From Sphingomicrobium arenosum (GTDB lineage Bacteria; Pseudomonadota; Alphaproteobacteria; Sphingomonadales; Sphingomonadaceae): DNA of 64,000 nt. The notes below the pieces were generated by a model, which was not told where the DNA came from, did not search any database, and saw only the letters and a program-made list of their open reading frames with translations. This document shows positions 10,017 to 18,564 of the stretch, piece by piece (the first letter of the stretch is position 1; each line of letters begins with the position of its first letter). Position numbers and translations under genes: made by a program. The stretch is from assembly GCF_026157085.1 (NCBI RefSeq), contig NZ_JANPVN010000001.1:1984001-2048000 (forward strand), written 5' to 3'.

Positions 10017-10445
10017 TTATTTGAGCGTCGCGTCCAGGGTAATCTCGCAATCCAAGAGCTTGGACAGCGGGCAATTCTCCTTCGCCTCGCCCGCGATCTT
10101 CTGGAAATCCTCATCGCTGATCCCCGGCACCGCCGCCTCCAGCGTCAAGGCCGACTTGGTCACCGTAAACCCCTCGCCGTCCTTCTCCAGCGTCACCTCG
10201 CACTTGGTATCGAGCTGTCCGTCCTCATAACCCGCCTTCGCGAGGCCAAAACTCGTCGCCATGGTGAAACAGGAAGCATGCGCCGCCCCGATCAGTTCCT
10301 CGGGATTGGTCCCCGGCGCATCTTCGAACCGCGTGTTGAACCCATAGGGCTGCGCGTCGAGCGCCCCGCTCTCGGTCCAGATATGCCCCTTGCCATCCTT
10401 GCCCAAGCCCTCATAGCGCGCCGATGCGTGATTGATGGTCGCCAT
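10017..10445 (-). CDS. osmC: OsmC family peroxiredoxin
   Basis: A 142-residue thiol peroxidase that reduces organic hydroperoxides. The sequence follows E. coli OsmC closely, including SGALDAQPYGFNTRFE, GTNPEELIGAAHASCF and the final EITLDATLK. Both redox cysteines are present at the usual positions, C59 and C125 (ENCPLS). It is cytoplasmic with no signal peptide. It forms a minus-strand stress cluster with the flavin-binding protein upstream and YaiI downstream. No operator was recognised. Confidence 0.95.
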   Translation of the reverse strand: MATINHASARYEGLGKDGKGHIWTESGALDAQPYGFNTRFEDAPGTNPEELIGAAHASCFTMATSFGLAKAGYEDGQLDTKCEVTLEKDGEGFTVTKSALTLEAAVPGISDEDFQKIAGEAKENCPLSKLLDCEITLDATLK

Positions 10446-10491
10446 CTCTTTGTCTCCACTTTCGAAATAAATAGTCGGCGGTATCGCCTTT

Positions 10492-10902
10492 TCAGGCGGT
10501 CCACTCGCCCTCCTCGCGGCCCTTCCACCAGGCGATCCGCTCGGGCGTCAGCTCGATCAGGATCAGCCCCTCGGTGTCGAGCCCGTCCTCGAACCAATTG
10601 TCGAGATCGGGCACCCAGTGCTTCTCGTGCACCGCCCGGTCGCGGTGGAGCTTCCCGCGCCCTTGGACCGCGACATAGGTCTCCTTGCCGGCATAGGTCG
10701 CGCCGCAGCGGTCGTCGGCCCTCAGATCATTGTCGATCCGCCCGTCGTCGGTGCTGAAATAATAGGTCGTGCCGTCATCGGCGACATCCTTGTTGTTGGA
10801 CATCGGCCGCGCCGCGATATCGCCGCCATCGGTCTTGGTCACCAGCATCGAGATATCGATGCCCTTCATCATGTCGATCAACTTGTCGTCGGGGCGTGTC
10901 AT
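10492..10902 (-). CDS. Pyridoxamine 5'-phosphate oxidase-related FMN-binding protein (general stress protein 26 type)
   Basis: A 136-residue split-barrel flavin-binding protein. It begins with a short helix (KLIDMMKGIDISMLVT), followed by ARPMSNNKDVADDGTTYYFS and VAVQGRGKLHRD, a pattern of the GsP26/PdxH-like family, and ends with a WKGREEGEW tail. It probably binds FMN or F420; its substrate is unknown. The partner osmC starts 47 nt downstream, so the two could be cotranscribed. It is not PdxH, being too short and lacking the PdxH C-terminal block. Confidence 0.85.
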   Translation of the reverse strand: MTRPDDKLIDMMKGIDISMLVTKTDGGDIAARPMSNNKDVADDGTTYYFSTDDGRIDNDLRADDRCGATYAGKETYVAVQGRGKLHRDRAVHEKHWVPDLDNWFEDGLDTEGLILIELTPERIAWWKGREEGEWTA

Positions 10903-11093
10903 TTTCTGTCTCCACAGCTATGTTTCGACTTCAACAGACGAGGTAAGCCGAAGGTGCCCCGGCCAGGATTATTCGTGCCCCCAATGCGACGCCTTCGTCC
11001 ACATCACCGCCCCGCGCTTCAGGCCCGCTTGACAGGCAGCCGCCCCATTTTAGCATCGCCACCACGTGACGCGCCGGGCCCGGGGGAGTTTGC

Positions 11094-11612
11094 ATGATCA
11101 GGATTTGTTTGTTCGCCGCGAGCCTTTCGCTCGTCCTTGCCGCCTGTGCGGGCCCGCCCGATTATCCCCAGCCGACCGAGCGCGACGCGCTGGCCGCCTA
11201 CAAGAATGGCATCCGCGCCGACCTCGCCGTGCCGCTGCCGCCCGATCCGAAGGTCGGCGGCACCGCGATCGGCGACACGCCGGGCGAGGCCTATGCCAAG
11301 ACGGTCACGACCTTCGAATATGAAAGCTTGCGCGGTGGCCGCGAGATCCTGCGCCGCCGCCTGCCCGCCATCCGCAAGGTGCGCCTCGGCGAATGCACCG
11401 GCGCCCGCGTCAGCCTCGACCGCGTCCAGGACTATAGCCACCACCGTCTCGCCGATGTGGACCGGGCGTGGGAATGCGCCTTCACCGACGAGGTCGACAG
11501 CGCCCGCGGCCGCGTCGCGGCGAACGGGACCGCCTATTTCTACCGCGCCGACGAAAAGTGGCTGATGGCCACCTTCCGCAAGGGTCGCGGCAGCTACGAG
11601 CGCGTGCGCTAG
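11094..11612 (+). CDS. Putative lipoprotein, 172 aa, unknown function
   Basis: ATG 11094 follows a GGGGGAG site. The N-terminus has a lipobox (SLVLAACAG, Cys 18), so it should be lipidated and exported. The mature part contains two cysteines (GECTGAR and WECAF) that may form a disulfide, and ends KGRGSYERVR. No family is recognised. It converges on the SpoIIAA-like gene, with 7 nt between the stop codons. Confidence 0.75.
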   Translation: MIRICLFAASLSLVLAACAGPPDYPQPTERDALAAYKNGIRADLAVPLPPDPKVGGTAIGDTPGEAYAKTVTTFEYESLRGGREILRRRLPAIRKVRLGECTGARVSLDRVQDYSHHRLADVDRAWECAFTDEVDSARGRVAANGTAYFYRADEKWLMATFRKGRGSYERVR

Positions 11613-11619
11613 CCCGCGC

Positions 11620-12357
11620 TCAGCGCTTCACCCAGGCCTTGGCTTCCTCGAGGTCGGCGACGTCGAACAAGCGGCTGTCCACGTCCCACAGCGGCGCGAA
11701 CAGCTTGGCCGCGCGGCGCACCCAGCCGATGTCGGTGACCAGCGCGATGCGCTTGAAATTGCGGACATGGCCCAGCCCGAACTTGGCATCGGCCCACGCC
11801 GCATCGGGGCTGTAACCGGCATAATCATCGTCCATCACGACCAGCATCTTGACCGCCTCGCGATCCTCCAGCCGCGCCTCGATCATCGGGATCAGCGTTT
11901 TGTCATAATCCTCCGCCGTGATGACGCCGACGAGCCGCACCGCGACCACGTCGCGCGGTAGCCCCTCGATCTCCTCGAAGCGTCCCGGGTCATCGCCCTG
12001 CGCCGTGGCCCACGCCACCGCCTGCTCGGCCTTGTCGGCAGGGAAATGCCGTACCCTCGTCTTGGTGAAGGCATCGGCGATGCCCGGCATCATCGCGGCA
12101 AACACGCCGGACCCCACCACCGCCACCTTGGGAATGACTTTCTTGTGAACCGATACGAAATGGAAATGCCGCGCCATCGCCGCGACGCTTTCCCAGTGCG
12201 GCACGGCGTCCAGCATGATGACGAGGCTCGGCACCACGTCATGCGTGTTGATGCTTCCGTCGACCGCCTTCTCCAGCGCGTCGAGATCGGACGTGTTGAG
12301 CGCCCCCTCGGGCGTCAGGATCGCGACCTTGGGGTCGGACAGGTCGATGGTCAGCAT
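11620..12357 (-). CDS. Tandem SpoIIAA-like (STAS-fold) protein
   Basis: A 245-residue cytoplasmic protein. Two repeats of an SpoIIAA-like fold are visible: residues about 1-115 (MLTIDLSDPKVAILTPEG ... LVIMLDAVPHWESVAAMARH ... KVAVVGSGVFA) and about 125-245 (VVAVRLVGVITAEDYDKTLIPMIEARL ... LVVMDDDYAGYSPDAAW ... RIALVTDIGWVRRA). The second follows the usual pattern of stand-alone proteins, where such domains have been linked to stress or membrane association, but function is unknown. ATG 12357 has an AGGAGG site 6 nt upstream, which decides the start over 12381. An FNR-type box lies 55 nt upstream (12412-12425), suggesting induction under low oxygen. Confidence 0.8.
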   Translation of the reverse strand: MLTIDLSDPKVAILTPEGALNTSDLDALEKAVDGSINTHDVVPSLVIMLDAVPHWESVAAMARHFHFVSVHKKVIPKVAVVGSGVFAAMMPGIADAFTKTRVRHFPADKAEQAVAWATAQGDDPGRFEEIEGLPRDVVAVRLVGVITAEDYDKTLIPMIEARLEDREAVKMLVVMDDDYAGYSPDAAWADAKFGLGHVRNFKRIALVTDIGWVRRAAKLFAPLWDVDSRLFDVADLEEAKAWVKR

Positions 12358-12411
12358 GGCATCCTCCTTTGAGCATGCCATTGCTTCTATCCCGTCATGC
12401 CCACGCGCGCC

Positions 12412-12425
12412 TTGATCAGGGTCAA
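12412..12425 (-). promoter_or_regulatory. FNR/FixK-type operator upstream of the SpoIIAA-like gene
   Basis: TTGATCAGGGTCAA fits the TTGA-N6-TCAA core of FNR sites. It lies 55 nt upstream of ATG 12357, almost the same distance as the perfect site at 41845-41858 from its gene. On the minus strand both sites continue GATCAAGGCG. The FNR-type regulator at 40662-41348 has the ETVSR recognition residues expected for this box. Confidence 0.65.
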
Positions 12426-12439
12426 GCGCTTGAAAAGCA

Positions 12440-13030
12440 TCAGCTTCCCCAATGCGGCGGCGGCGATGCCACCGGCTGCGTCAGGTCGAATTCGGCGCGG
12501 AAATGGCGCCCCGTCGGCCGCTTGAGTTCATAGGCGAATGCGCGGTCCGAGATGTCCATCGCCCACACATTGACCACCGAAGCGTCCAGCCCCTCGGTCT
12601 CGAACAGCGCGATGCTCTCCTCGTCGACCGGAAATGACTGCCGCGCCGCCGTGCCTGCCACCTCGCTCGTGCCGCCATACATCGTCACCGCGTCGGGCGA
12701 TCCATCCTCGTGGCGGTGGTCATGCTTCAATGCGAGACGGTCGGCCCCGATCCGCGTCACGACCCAGGTCCGCGACCGATCCTCGCCGACGGTGAGCGGG
12801 ATGCGTATCTGCTCGTCGCTGCAGTCGGCGACATGCATGACGAGCGGCTTGCCGTCCCAGTCGCCGCTCCCACCCTCGTCGACCACTGCGCGCCCGGCAT
12901 AGGCCTTGCCGCAATGCGCGCTCAGCGTCTCGAAGAAGCGCGCCGCGGGGACCTCCTCCACCGGCGCCACGCTGGCGCATCCCGCCAATGCCGCCACCCC
13001 GATCGTCGCGATTGCCGTCATCCGCATCAT
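12440..13030 (-). CDS. Putative lipoprotein, 196 aa
   Basis: ATG 13030 (a second ATG follows at 13027) with an AGGAGCGG site; longer starts in the track lack a signal. The N-terminus MMRMTAIATIGVAALAGCAS has a lipobox with Cys 18. The mature part includes FFETLSAHCGKAYAGR and CSDEQIRIPL, with two cysteines that may pair, and a C-terminal region FAYELKRPTGRHFRAEFDLT. Similar uncharacterised proteins are, to my recollection, frequent in sphingomonads, but I cannot name a domain. The copy-2 dispersed repeat lies upstream of it (13149-13235). Confidence 0.75.
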   Translation of the reverse strand: MMRMTAIATIGVAALAGCASVAPVEEVPAARFFETLSAHCGKAYAGRAVVDEGGSGDWDGKPLVMHVADCSDEQIRIPLTVGEDRSRTWVVTRIGADRLALKHDHRHEDGSPDAVTMYGGTSEVAGTAARQSFPVDEESIALFETEGLDASVVNVWAMDISDRAFAYELKRPTGRHFRAEFDLTQPVASPPPHWGS

Positions 13031-13148
13031 CCGCTCCTGTCCTACAGTCGGGGTCGCATGATAGGCTCCTCCCGGCTCCTGCCAACCGCTCTTTGATCCT
13101 GTCCGCACCCGCACCTGTCATTCGCCGCCACCAGGGCGCCCTCTGGCG

Positions 13149-13235
13149 ACCCGTGTGGCGCGATTTCAAGGACTTGCCCGGAGAAAGTTCCACGAAGTGG
13201 ACAAAGTGGACACTGTTCGGATTTCCTCCAACAGC
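13149..13235 (-). repeat. Dispersed 3'-UTR repeat, copy 2
   Basis: On the minus strand it begins 2 nt after the stop of the 13238-13750 gene with GCTGTTGGA and keeps the same series of blocks as copy 1 at 9433-9523: GAAATC, TGTCCACTT twice, TGGAACTTT, AAGT, TTGAAAT and CGGGTCGC. Between the blocks the sequence is diverged, which points to selection on the blocks or to an old mobile repeat. Confidence 0.7.
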
Positions 13236-13237
13236 CG

Positions 13238-13750
13238 TCAGGCGAAGGGCCGATGCGCCCCCAGCCCGTGCCGCGCGATGCCGCTCACCCGCTGTGGGCG
13301 CGCCGTCAGGACGAGCACGCCCCACATGGCGACCGTCACGCCCCACAGGAGAAGCTTGGGATTGACCTCGAGATAGTTGAGGAACAGTCCGCCATGGAGC
13401 GCCAGATAGGCGAAGATCAGTGTCACCCCGCGCCGACGCGCGCCGCGCCACCAGCTCATCGCCCCCGCGACCAGCACCACACCCATCGCCATGATGACGA
13501 GGAAGTAGCTGGCAGGCGTGAAGGCGAAGACCAGCGCCCGATCGGCGCGCTCGGCGAGGAAGGGGGCGACCTGCGCCAACCCCTCGGCCATCTCGCCCGT
13601 CGCCGTCCACCAGCCGTTCGCCGCCGCGAACATCAGCGCACCCACGCCGACCCGGACCAGTCCGAAGAGGAAGAAGAACAGGACGATGGCCCCGACGAGG
13701 AGGCGCTGGAGCGAAAGGCGCGGCGCGCGCTGGCGGGCAAGGCTGGTCAT
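13238..13750 (-). CDS. Four-helix integral membrane protein, unknown
   Basis: A 170-residue protein with four predicted membrane helices: about 17-42, 78-98, 108-124 and 132-148. The loop before helix 2 is amphipathic (TGEMAEGLAQVAPFLAERAD). The N-terminus is basic and would be cytoplasmic. No catalytic motif is apparent and no family is recognised. The copy-2 repeat follows its stop codon. Confidence 0.7.
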   Translation of the reverse strand: MTSLARQRAPRLSLQRLLVGAIVLFFFLFGLVRVGVGALMFAAANGWWTATGEMAEGLAQVAPFLAERADRALVFAFTPASYFLVIMAMGVVLVAGAMSWWRGARRRGVTLIFAYLALHGGLFLNYLEVNPKLLLWGVTVAMWGVLVLTARPQRVSGIARHGLGAHRPFA

Positions 13751-13862
13751 GCCGTCCTGCTAGGCCGACACACCATCGAGGACAAGCCCGATCGGCCCTC
13801 GTCCACCCTTCCTTAACCTCGCCGATTTACCCCGGACACAACGAAAATTGCGTGCGGGTGGA

Positions 13863-15125
13863 ATGATGGGGCGAGAGGAACGACTAAACGTCGACCGGGC
13901 GGCGATGGCGGATGCCGTCAACCACCCCGGCTATGTCCACATCCCGAGCGCCCAGACCGAGGGCGTTCGCTCCTACCGCGAACCGCCCGAGCCGCATCCC
14001 GCCCAGCTCACCTATCTCACCCCCGAGGGCGAGCATCAGTTCACCGAGCGGCTGCGCGGCCTGCTCATCGACGGACGATTCGACGAGGCCGCCCGCGTCC
14101 TCGAGGAAGCGCTCGCCCCCTTCGACGGCAAGATCGCCCGCCTGTGCAAGGCGACGCGCATCGAGGATATCGTCATCGAGGGCTGGGAAGACCTCGACGA
14201 GATCATCGCCGAATTCGAGGGTCCGCCGATCACTGCCATCACCGCGGGGCTGGGCAACGAACCCGACCTCGTCTTCGACCTCACCAAGGAGCATGAGCCC
14301 ACGCTCATCTTCGCGCTCTATTCGGACGATGTCTTCGATTTCTCGCGGCTCGACGATGCGCAGCTCCTCGACCAGTGCATGAGCGATTGCCCGGGCTGGG
14401 TCGGGCATGAGGAAGACGTGGAATTCTACGTCAACATCGAGGGCCTCGCCCCGCTCAACACCGCGCTCATCCACTGCAAGCATTTGCATTTCCTGCGCGA
14501 CGGGCGTGACGGGGTCGAGGGGCGCGCGCCGGGCGGCTATGTCGAATATCAGCTCGGCTGCTGGTGGCGCGCCACCCGCTTCCTCCAGGCGGTCGATGCT
14601 AAGGTGCGACAGGTCGGGTTGCCCAAGGGTGTGCGGCTCATCACCGGGCTCATCGGCATGAACGCCGACCTCGCCACCCTGCTCGGCCAGCGCCGCGCCC
14701 CGGCCCCTGCCGCCGCGCCGTCGGTGCTCGCGACCAAGGGCGGTGCGGGCGGCGGCGCGGGCGAGGACGCTTTCGCCACGCTGACCATGAAGAAATGGGT
14801 GCCCAAGCACGATCCGCTCGCCGATATGGAGTCGGGCTCGAGCCTGCGCCAGCGCATCGCCGCGAGCGAGGAAGCGCCGGCGCCCGACGCCGCGCCCGCA
14901 CCGACTCCGATGCCCGCTCCCGCAGCGCCGATCACGGCAAGCGCTCCGGCCTATCGAGGCGCCGCCGCGCAGGAGCATATGATGGCCTCAGCTCCGGTCG
15001 CCCCTCCGGCAACCGCGCCCGATGCCTCGGTGTTCGATCCGCTGCCCGAACCGGTGGCCGAGCCCGCCCGTCCGCGCGGCGGTTTCCTCGCCCGCCTGTT
15101 TCAGCGCCGCAAGAAGAAGAACTAG
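13863..15125 (+). CDS. Hypothetical 420-aa protein with a globular N-domain and Pro/Ala-rich tail
   Basis: The first 280 residues look folded, with acidic segments (EGWEDLDEIIAEFEGPPITAI, DLTKEHEPTLIFALYSDDVF) and HCKHLHFLRDGRDG. They are followed by a low-complexity Pro/Ala linker (about 290-400) and a basic C-terminal tail (GGFLARLFQRRKKKN) that could bind membrane or nucleic acid. No domain is recognised. Starts at TTG 13848, ATG 13863 and ATG 13905 are all possible; a GGGTGGA site immediately before 13863/13866 supports that pair. It converges on the Mpo1-like gene, with the stop codons overlapping by 4 nt. Confidence 0.7.
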   Translation: MMGREERLNVDRAAMADAVNHPGYVHIPSAQTEGVRSYREPPEPHPAQLTYLTPEGEHQFTERLRGLLIDGRFDEAARVLEEALAPFDGKIARLCKATRIEDIVIEGWEDLDEIIAEFEGPPITAITAGLGNEPDLVFDLTKEHEPTLIFALYSDDVFDFSRLDDAQLLDQCMSDCPGWVGHEEDVEFYVNIEGLAPLNTALIHCKHLHFLRDGRDGVEGRAPGGYVEYQLGCWWRATRFLQAVDAKVRQVGLPKGVRLITGLIGMNADLATLLGQRRAPAPAAAPSVLATKGGAGGGAGEDAFATLTMKKWVPKHDPLADMESGSSLRQRIAASEEAPAPDAAPAPTPMPAPAAPITASAPAYRGAAAQEHMMASAPVAPPATAPDASVFDPLPEPVAEPARPRGGFLARLFQRRKKKN

Positions 15126-15451
15126 GCGACCCCCGCCTTGTCGAGCTCGGGCTTCAGGCGCCCGGTCAGCCACAGCCACCACATCTTAAAATCGGCTGCC
15201 AGCGACCAGAGCGGATAGGTAAAGGTCGCGGGCCGGTTCTTCTCGACGAGGAAATGGCCGACCCAGGCGAAGAAATAGCCCGCCAGCGGCAGCGCGGCGA
15301 GCAGCAGCCAGTGCCCCGTCACCGCGAACAACACCGCCAGCGCGACCGCCAGGCTGGTCCCGAAATAATGCAGCGCCCGTGTCCGCGGCTTCGAATGCTC
15401 GCGCAGGTAATAGGGCCAGAAATCGGCAAAGCTGGTGATGGGATCAGCCAT
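15122..15451 (-). CDS. Mpo1-like (DUF962) membrane protein
   Basis: A 109-residue protein from ATG 15451 that begins MADPITSFADFWPYYLREHS, then KPRTRALHYFGT, GHFLVEKNRPATF and a final FKMWWLWLTGRL. This is the pattern of the DUF962/Mpo1 family, whose yeast member is a 2-hydroxy fatty acid dioxygenase. Histidines in REHSKPRTRALHYFG and GYFFAWVGHFLVEKNRPA are the likely metal ligands. Three to four membrane helices. Longer N-terminal starts in the same frame are not family-like. It is divergent from the dehydrogenase gene. Confidence 0.88.
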   Translation of the reverse strand: MADPITSFADFWPYYLREHSKPRTRALHYFGTSLAVALAVLFAVTGHWLLLAALPLAGYFFAWVGHFLVEKNRPATFTYPLWSLAADFKMWWLWLTGRLKPELDKAGVA

Positions 15452-15542
15452 GCGCCGCACCCTGCCAAGTCGGCGCGCCCCTGTCCATCGAGGGAACGAC
15501 CGGCAGTCGGCCCCGTTCGATGACATGCGAAAGGAAGCCTCC

Positions 15543-16898
15543 ATGCTCAAGAGCGTCAACCCCGTCACCGGCGAGACCATCGCCACCCACGAACCGCTCG
15601 ACGAAGCGGGGATCGACGCCGCGCTGGATCGCGCGCACTCGGCCTATGCCGATTGGCGCACGAGTTCGCTCGAGGCGCGCTGCGACCTGCTGCGCGCCAT
15701 TGCAGGACGCTTCGAGGCGGACCGCGACGCCATGGCCGAGATCGCCACCCGCGAGATGGGCAAGACGCTGCGCGAAAGCCGCGCCGAGGTCGACAAATGC
15801 GCCAGCGCGCTGCGCCATTTCGCCGATCATGGCCCCGCGATGCTGGAGCCAGAGCCGATCCCCGGCGGCAAGGGCGAATTGCGCTGGCTCCCCATCGGCC
15901 CGGTGCTCGCGGTCATGCCGTGGAATTTTCCCTATTGGCAGGTCGTGCGATTTCTCACCCCCATGGTGCTGGCGGGCAACGTCGGGCTTCTGAAGCATGC
16001 CAGCAACGTCCAGGGCGTCGGCAAGGCGATCGAGCAGGCGGTGCAAGAGGCGGGTGCGCCGGACGGCCTGTTCCAGAACCTCGTCATCGGCTCCAAGCCC
16101 ATCGCCGGCATCATCGAGGACGATCGCGTTCGCGCCGTCACGCTGACGGGCAGCGAGGGGGCCGGACGCGCGGTCGCCGAAACCGCCGGGCGTGCGCTCA
16201 AGAAGGTCGTGCTCGAACTGGGCGGCTCGGACCCCTTCATCGTCATGCCCTCGGCCGACATGGAGGCGGCGGTCGAGACGGCGGTCAAGGCGCGCATCCA
16301 GAATGCGGGCCAGAGCTGCATCTGCGGCAAGCGCATGATCGTCCACGCCGACATCTACGAGGACTTCGAGGGCCGTTTCATCGAGGCGATGCTGGACGTG
16401 AAGGCAGGCGACCCGATGGACGAGGCGAGCGACATCGGCCCGATGTCGAGCGAGGAACAGCGCGACACCGTGCTCGACCAGCTCGAGAAGGCGATGGAGG
16501 CCGGCGGGCATCTGGTCGGCGGCGAAAAGAAGGACGGCCCGGGAGCCTATCTGAGCGCGGGCGTGCTGACCGGGCTCGAACCCGATGGCGCGATGCAGGA
16601 CGAGGAGTTGTTCGGCCCCGTCGCCATGCTGTTCGAGGCAAAGGACGTGGAGGATGCTATCCGCATCGCCAACATCACGCCCTATGGGCTCGGGTCGGCC
16701 GTGTTTACCGAGGACGAGACGGAGGCAGAAACCTTCATCACCGGCCTCGATGCCGGCATGACCGCAATCAACCAGATGACCGCCTCGACCCCCGAAGCAC
16801 CCTTCGGCGGCGTCAAGAACTCGGGCCACGGCCGCGAACTGGCGCGCTTCGGCCTGCATGAGTTCATGAATTTGAAGAGCGTCTTTCGCAAAAGTTGA
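15543..16898 (+). CDS. Aldehyde dehydrogenase, succinate-semialdehyde type
   Basis: A 451-residue NAD(P)-dependent aldehyde dehydrogenase. Catalytic Glu225 (LELGGSDPF) and Cys259 (NAGQSCICGKR) are present, as is MPWNFPYWQVVRF. It resembles the Sad/GabD-type subgroup, being short at the N-terminus and with the GQSCICG active site, so succinate semialdehyde is the likely substrate, though other short aldehydes are possible. ATG 15543 has an AAGGAAG site. A strong hairpin follows its stop. Confidence 0.9.
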   Translation: MLKSVNPVTGETIATHEPLDEAGIDAALDRAHSAYADWRTSSLEARCDLLRAIAGRFEADRDAMAEIATREMGKTLRESRAEVDKCASALRHFADHGPAMLEPEPIPGGKGELRWLPIGPVLAVMPWNFPYWQVVRFLTPMVLAGNVGLLKHASNVQGVGKAIEQAVQEAGAPDGLFQNLVIGSKPIAGIIEDDRVRAVTLTGSEGAGRAVAETAGRALKKVVLELGGSDPFIVMPSADMEAAVETAVKARIQNAGQSCICGKRMIVHADIYEDFEGRFIEAMLDVKAGDPMDEASDIGPMSSEEQRDTVLDQLEKAMEAGGHLVGGEKKDGPGAYLSAGVLTGLEPDGAMQDEELFGPVAMLFEAKDVEDAIRIANITPYGLGSAVFTEDETEAETFITGLDAGMTAINQMTASTPEAPFGGVKNSGHGRELARFGLHEFMNLKSVFRKS

Positions 16899-16932
16899 AG
16901 GGCCGCCCGCTCGGCTTGAGCGGACGGCCCTT
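16898..16932. terminator. Bidirectional-type terminator hairpin
   Basis: AAGGGCCGCCCGCTC, loop GGCTT, GAGCGGACGGCCCTT: a long stem that starts at the last base of the dehydrogenase stop codon. The flanking A/T bases (AAG... and ...CTT) let it work in both directions, and it lies between two convergent genes. Confidence 0.8.
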
Positions 16933-16958
16933 CGCTGACCTTCGCGGTCCCGCTAGTG

Positions 16959-18437
16959 CTAGCGCAGCGGGCCGTACAGCGCCTGTTCGGCGAAGGTCGG
17001 GTTCTTCGGCATGAGGATGATCTTCTCGCGCTTGGCGAGCGTCGTCTGGCCGGAAGACGCCGACATCGGCGTGCAGACCGCCTTGCCCCCCGCCATGTAA
17101 TCGAGTGCCTCGGCGATCGAATCCTCGCGGGCATCGCCCATCGGCAAGGTGTAGTCGTCAGGCGCGCGGCAGGTCACCGGATAGGTATCCGCCAGCCCGT
17201 CGAAATAATCGCCGACGCCATCGGCATTGACCGTCTTGAAGGCGATGACGCGCAGGCGGTCGTCGCAAGCCTCGCGGTCGATGGCGATCTGGCCGACCGC
17301 CTTGCCGTAGGTGTTGGAGCCGACGAGCGCGGTATTGTCACCGAAATAGGGCGGGAAGGCATTGGCCAGCAATTCGCTCGCCGAAGCGGAGCGGTCGGTG
17401 GTGATGAAGGCGAGACGGTTCGGCTGCAGCTGCTGCGTTGTCGTCTGGAAATATTCCTTCTTGTCCGCCTCGGTCACGTTGTAGTTGCGCAGCACGCCGT
17501 CCGAATAGATCGTCTCGCTGAACAGCTCGCCGTTGAGCCCTTCAGACAGGAGGTCGCCGAAATGTTCGGCGACATCGACGAGCCCGCCGCCATTGTAGCG
17601 CAGGTCGACGACGATCTGGTCGACACCCGCGCTGTTGAATTCGGCGAAGGCGCTGCTGAGCTGGGTCTTGGCATTGCTGGTCGCGAAGGTGCGCAGGTTG
17701 ACGTAGCCCACATTGCCGATCACTTCGACGCCGTAGCGCTTCGATACCGGATCGAGGCTATATTCGCTCGCCGTCAGCGTGACCGTCTGCGCCGGCAGAT
17801 AGCTACCCGGGTTGGAATAGTCGGCGGGCTGGAATTCGACCACCGTCTGGGCACCGTCCTCGGCAGGGAAGAGAAGGTCGATCAGCGTGCCGTTATTGTA
17901 CGCCGTGACCGGGTCGGTCAGCGTCGCGGCGGTCCGCCCGACGCGCTTGATCAACGCACCGCGGTCGATCCCGGCCTGCTTGTAGGCGGGGCCGTTCTCG
18001 AAGGTTTCGAGGACGATCAGCGCATTACCCGCCTCGAACGAGGGACGCCAGCCGAAGTCCTGGTAGGTCGCGTTGGCGATCTGGGCTTCTTCCTCCTCGA
18101 TCGAGCGCACATAGGTGAAGCCCGCCTTGTCCAGTTTCTGCGCATAAGCAGGTGCCAGCAGCGCCTCGATATAGCTTTGCAGGGTCGTGTAATTGTCGGG
18201 ATTGACCGTATCGTCGACGAGGTCGGGATAGAGGTAATATTCCTTCAGCGTCTCGAGCACCCATTCCTTACGCGCCGAAAGCGAGCAGCTGGTGCCCGAA
18301 GTCGGGGGCGGGGTGACGACGCCGCCGCCGCCATCGCCGCCGGAACGCGGCGGGGTGGTGGTCCCACCGCTGCCGCCGCCGCAGCTCGCCAGCATGGTGC
18401 TGGCTAGAACCAGGCCGAGAAACTTGTCCGCTCGCAT
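16959..18437 (-). CDS. S41 family C-terminal-processing-type peptidase, lipoprotein
   Basis: A 492-residue exported protease. The N-terminus MRADKFLGLVLASTMLASCGGG has a lipobox, then a Gly/Thr/Pro-rich linker, a helical CtpA N-domain (EWVLETLKEYYLYPDLVDD), a PDZ-like part (about 130-215) and the S41 catalytic domain with DLRYNGGGLVDVAEHFGDLL, the nucleophile region TDRSASASELLANAF and a later lysine-containing NTYGKAVGQ. ATG 18437 has GGAG 8 nt upstream; an upstream in-frame start would not be exported well. It is likely outer-membrane or periplasm anchored. Confidence 0.9.
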   Translation of the reverse strand: MRADKFLGLVLASTMLASCGGGSGGTTTPPRSGGDGGGGVVTPPPTSGTSCSLSARKEWVLETLKEYYLYPDLVDDTVNPDNYTTLQSYIEALLAPAYAQKLDKAGFTYVRSIEEEEAQIANATYQDFGWRPSFEAGNALIVLETFENGPAYKQAGIDRGALIKRVGRTAATLTDPVTAYNNGTLIDLLFPAEDGAQTVVEFQPADYSNPGSYLPAQTVTLTASEYSLDPVSKRYGVEVIGNVGYVNLRTFATSNAKTQLSSAFAEFNSAGVDQIVVDLRYNGGGLVDVAEHFGDLLSEGLNGELFSETIYSDGVLRNYNVTEADKKEYFQTTTQQLQPNRLAFITTDRSASASELLANAFPPYFGDNTALVGSNTYGKAVGQIAIDREACDDRLRVIAFKTVNADGVGDYFDGLADTYPVTCRAPDDYTLPMGDAREDSIAEALDYMAGGKAVCTPMSASSGQTTLAKREKIILMPKNPTFAEQALYGPLR

Positions 18438-18564
18438 ATGCTTTACTCCGTCCAAATGCCCCGCTCCCCTGCCGTACGGAAGGCAGGATGAAGGACAAAA
18501 CCCCATGAAAATCAATGCACTGTTAAATTTGCGCGGCTGAACCTAGCGTTTCCAGCGCGTTCGT

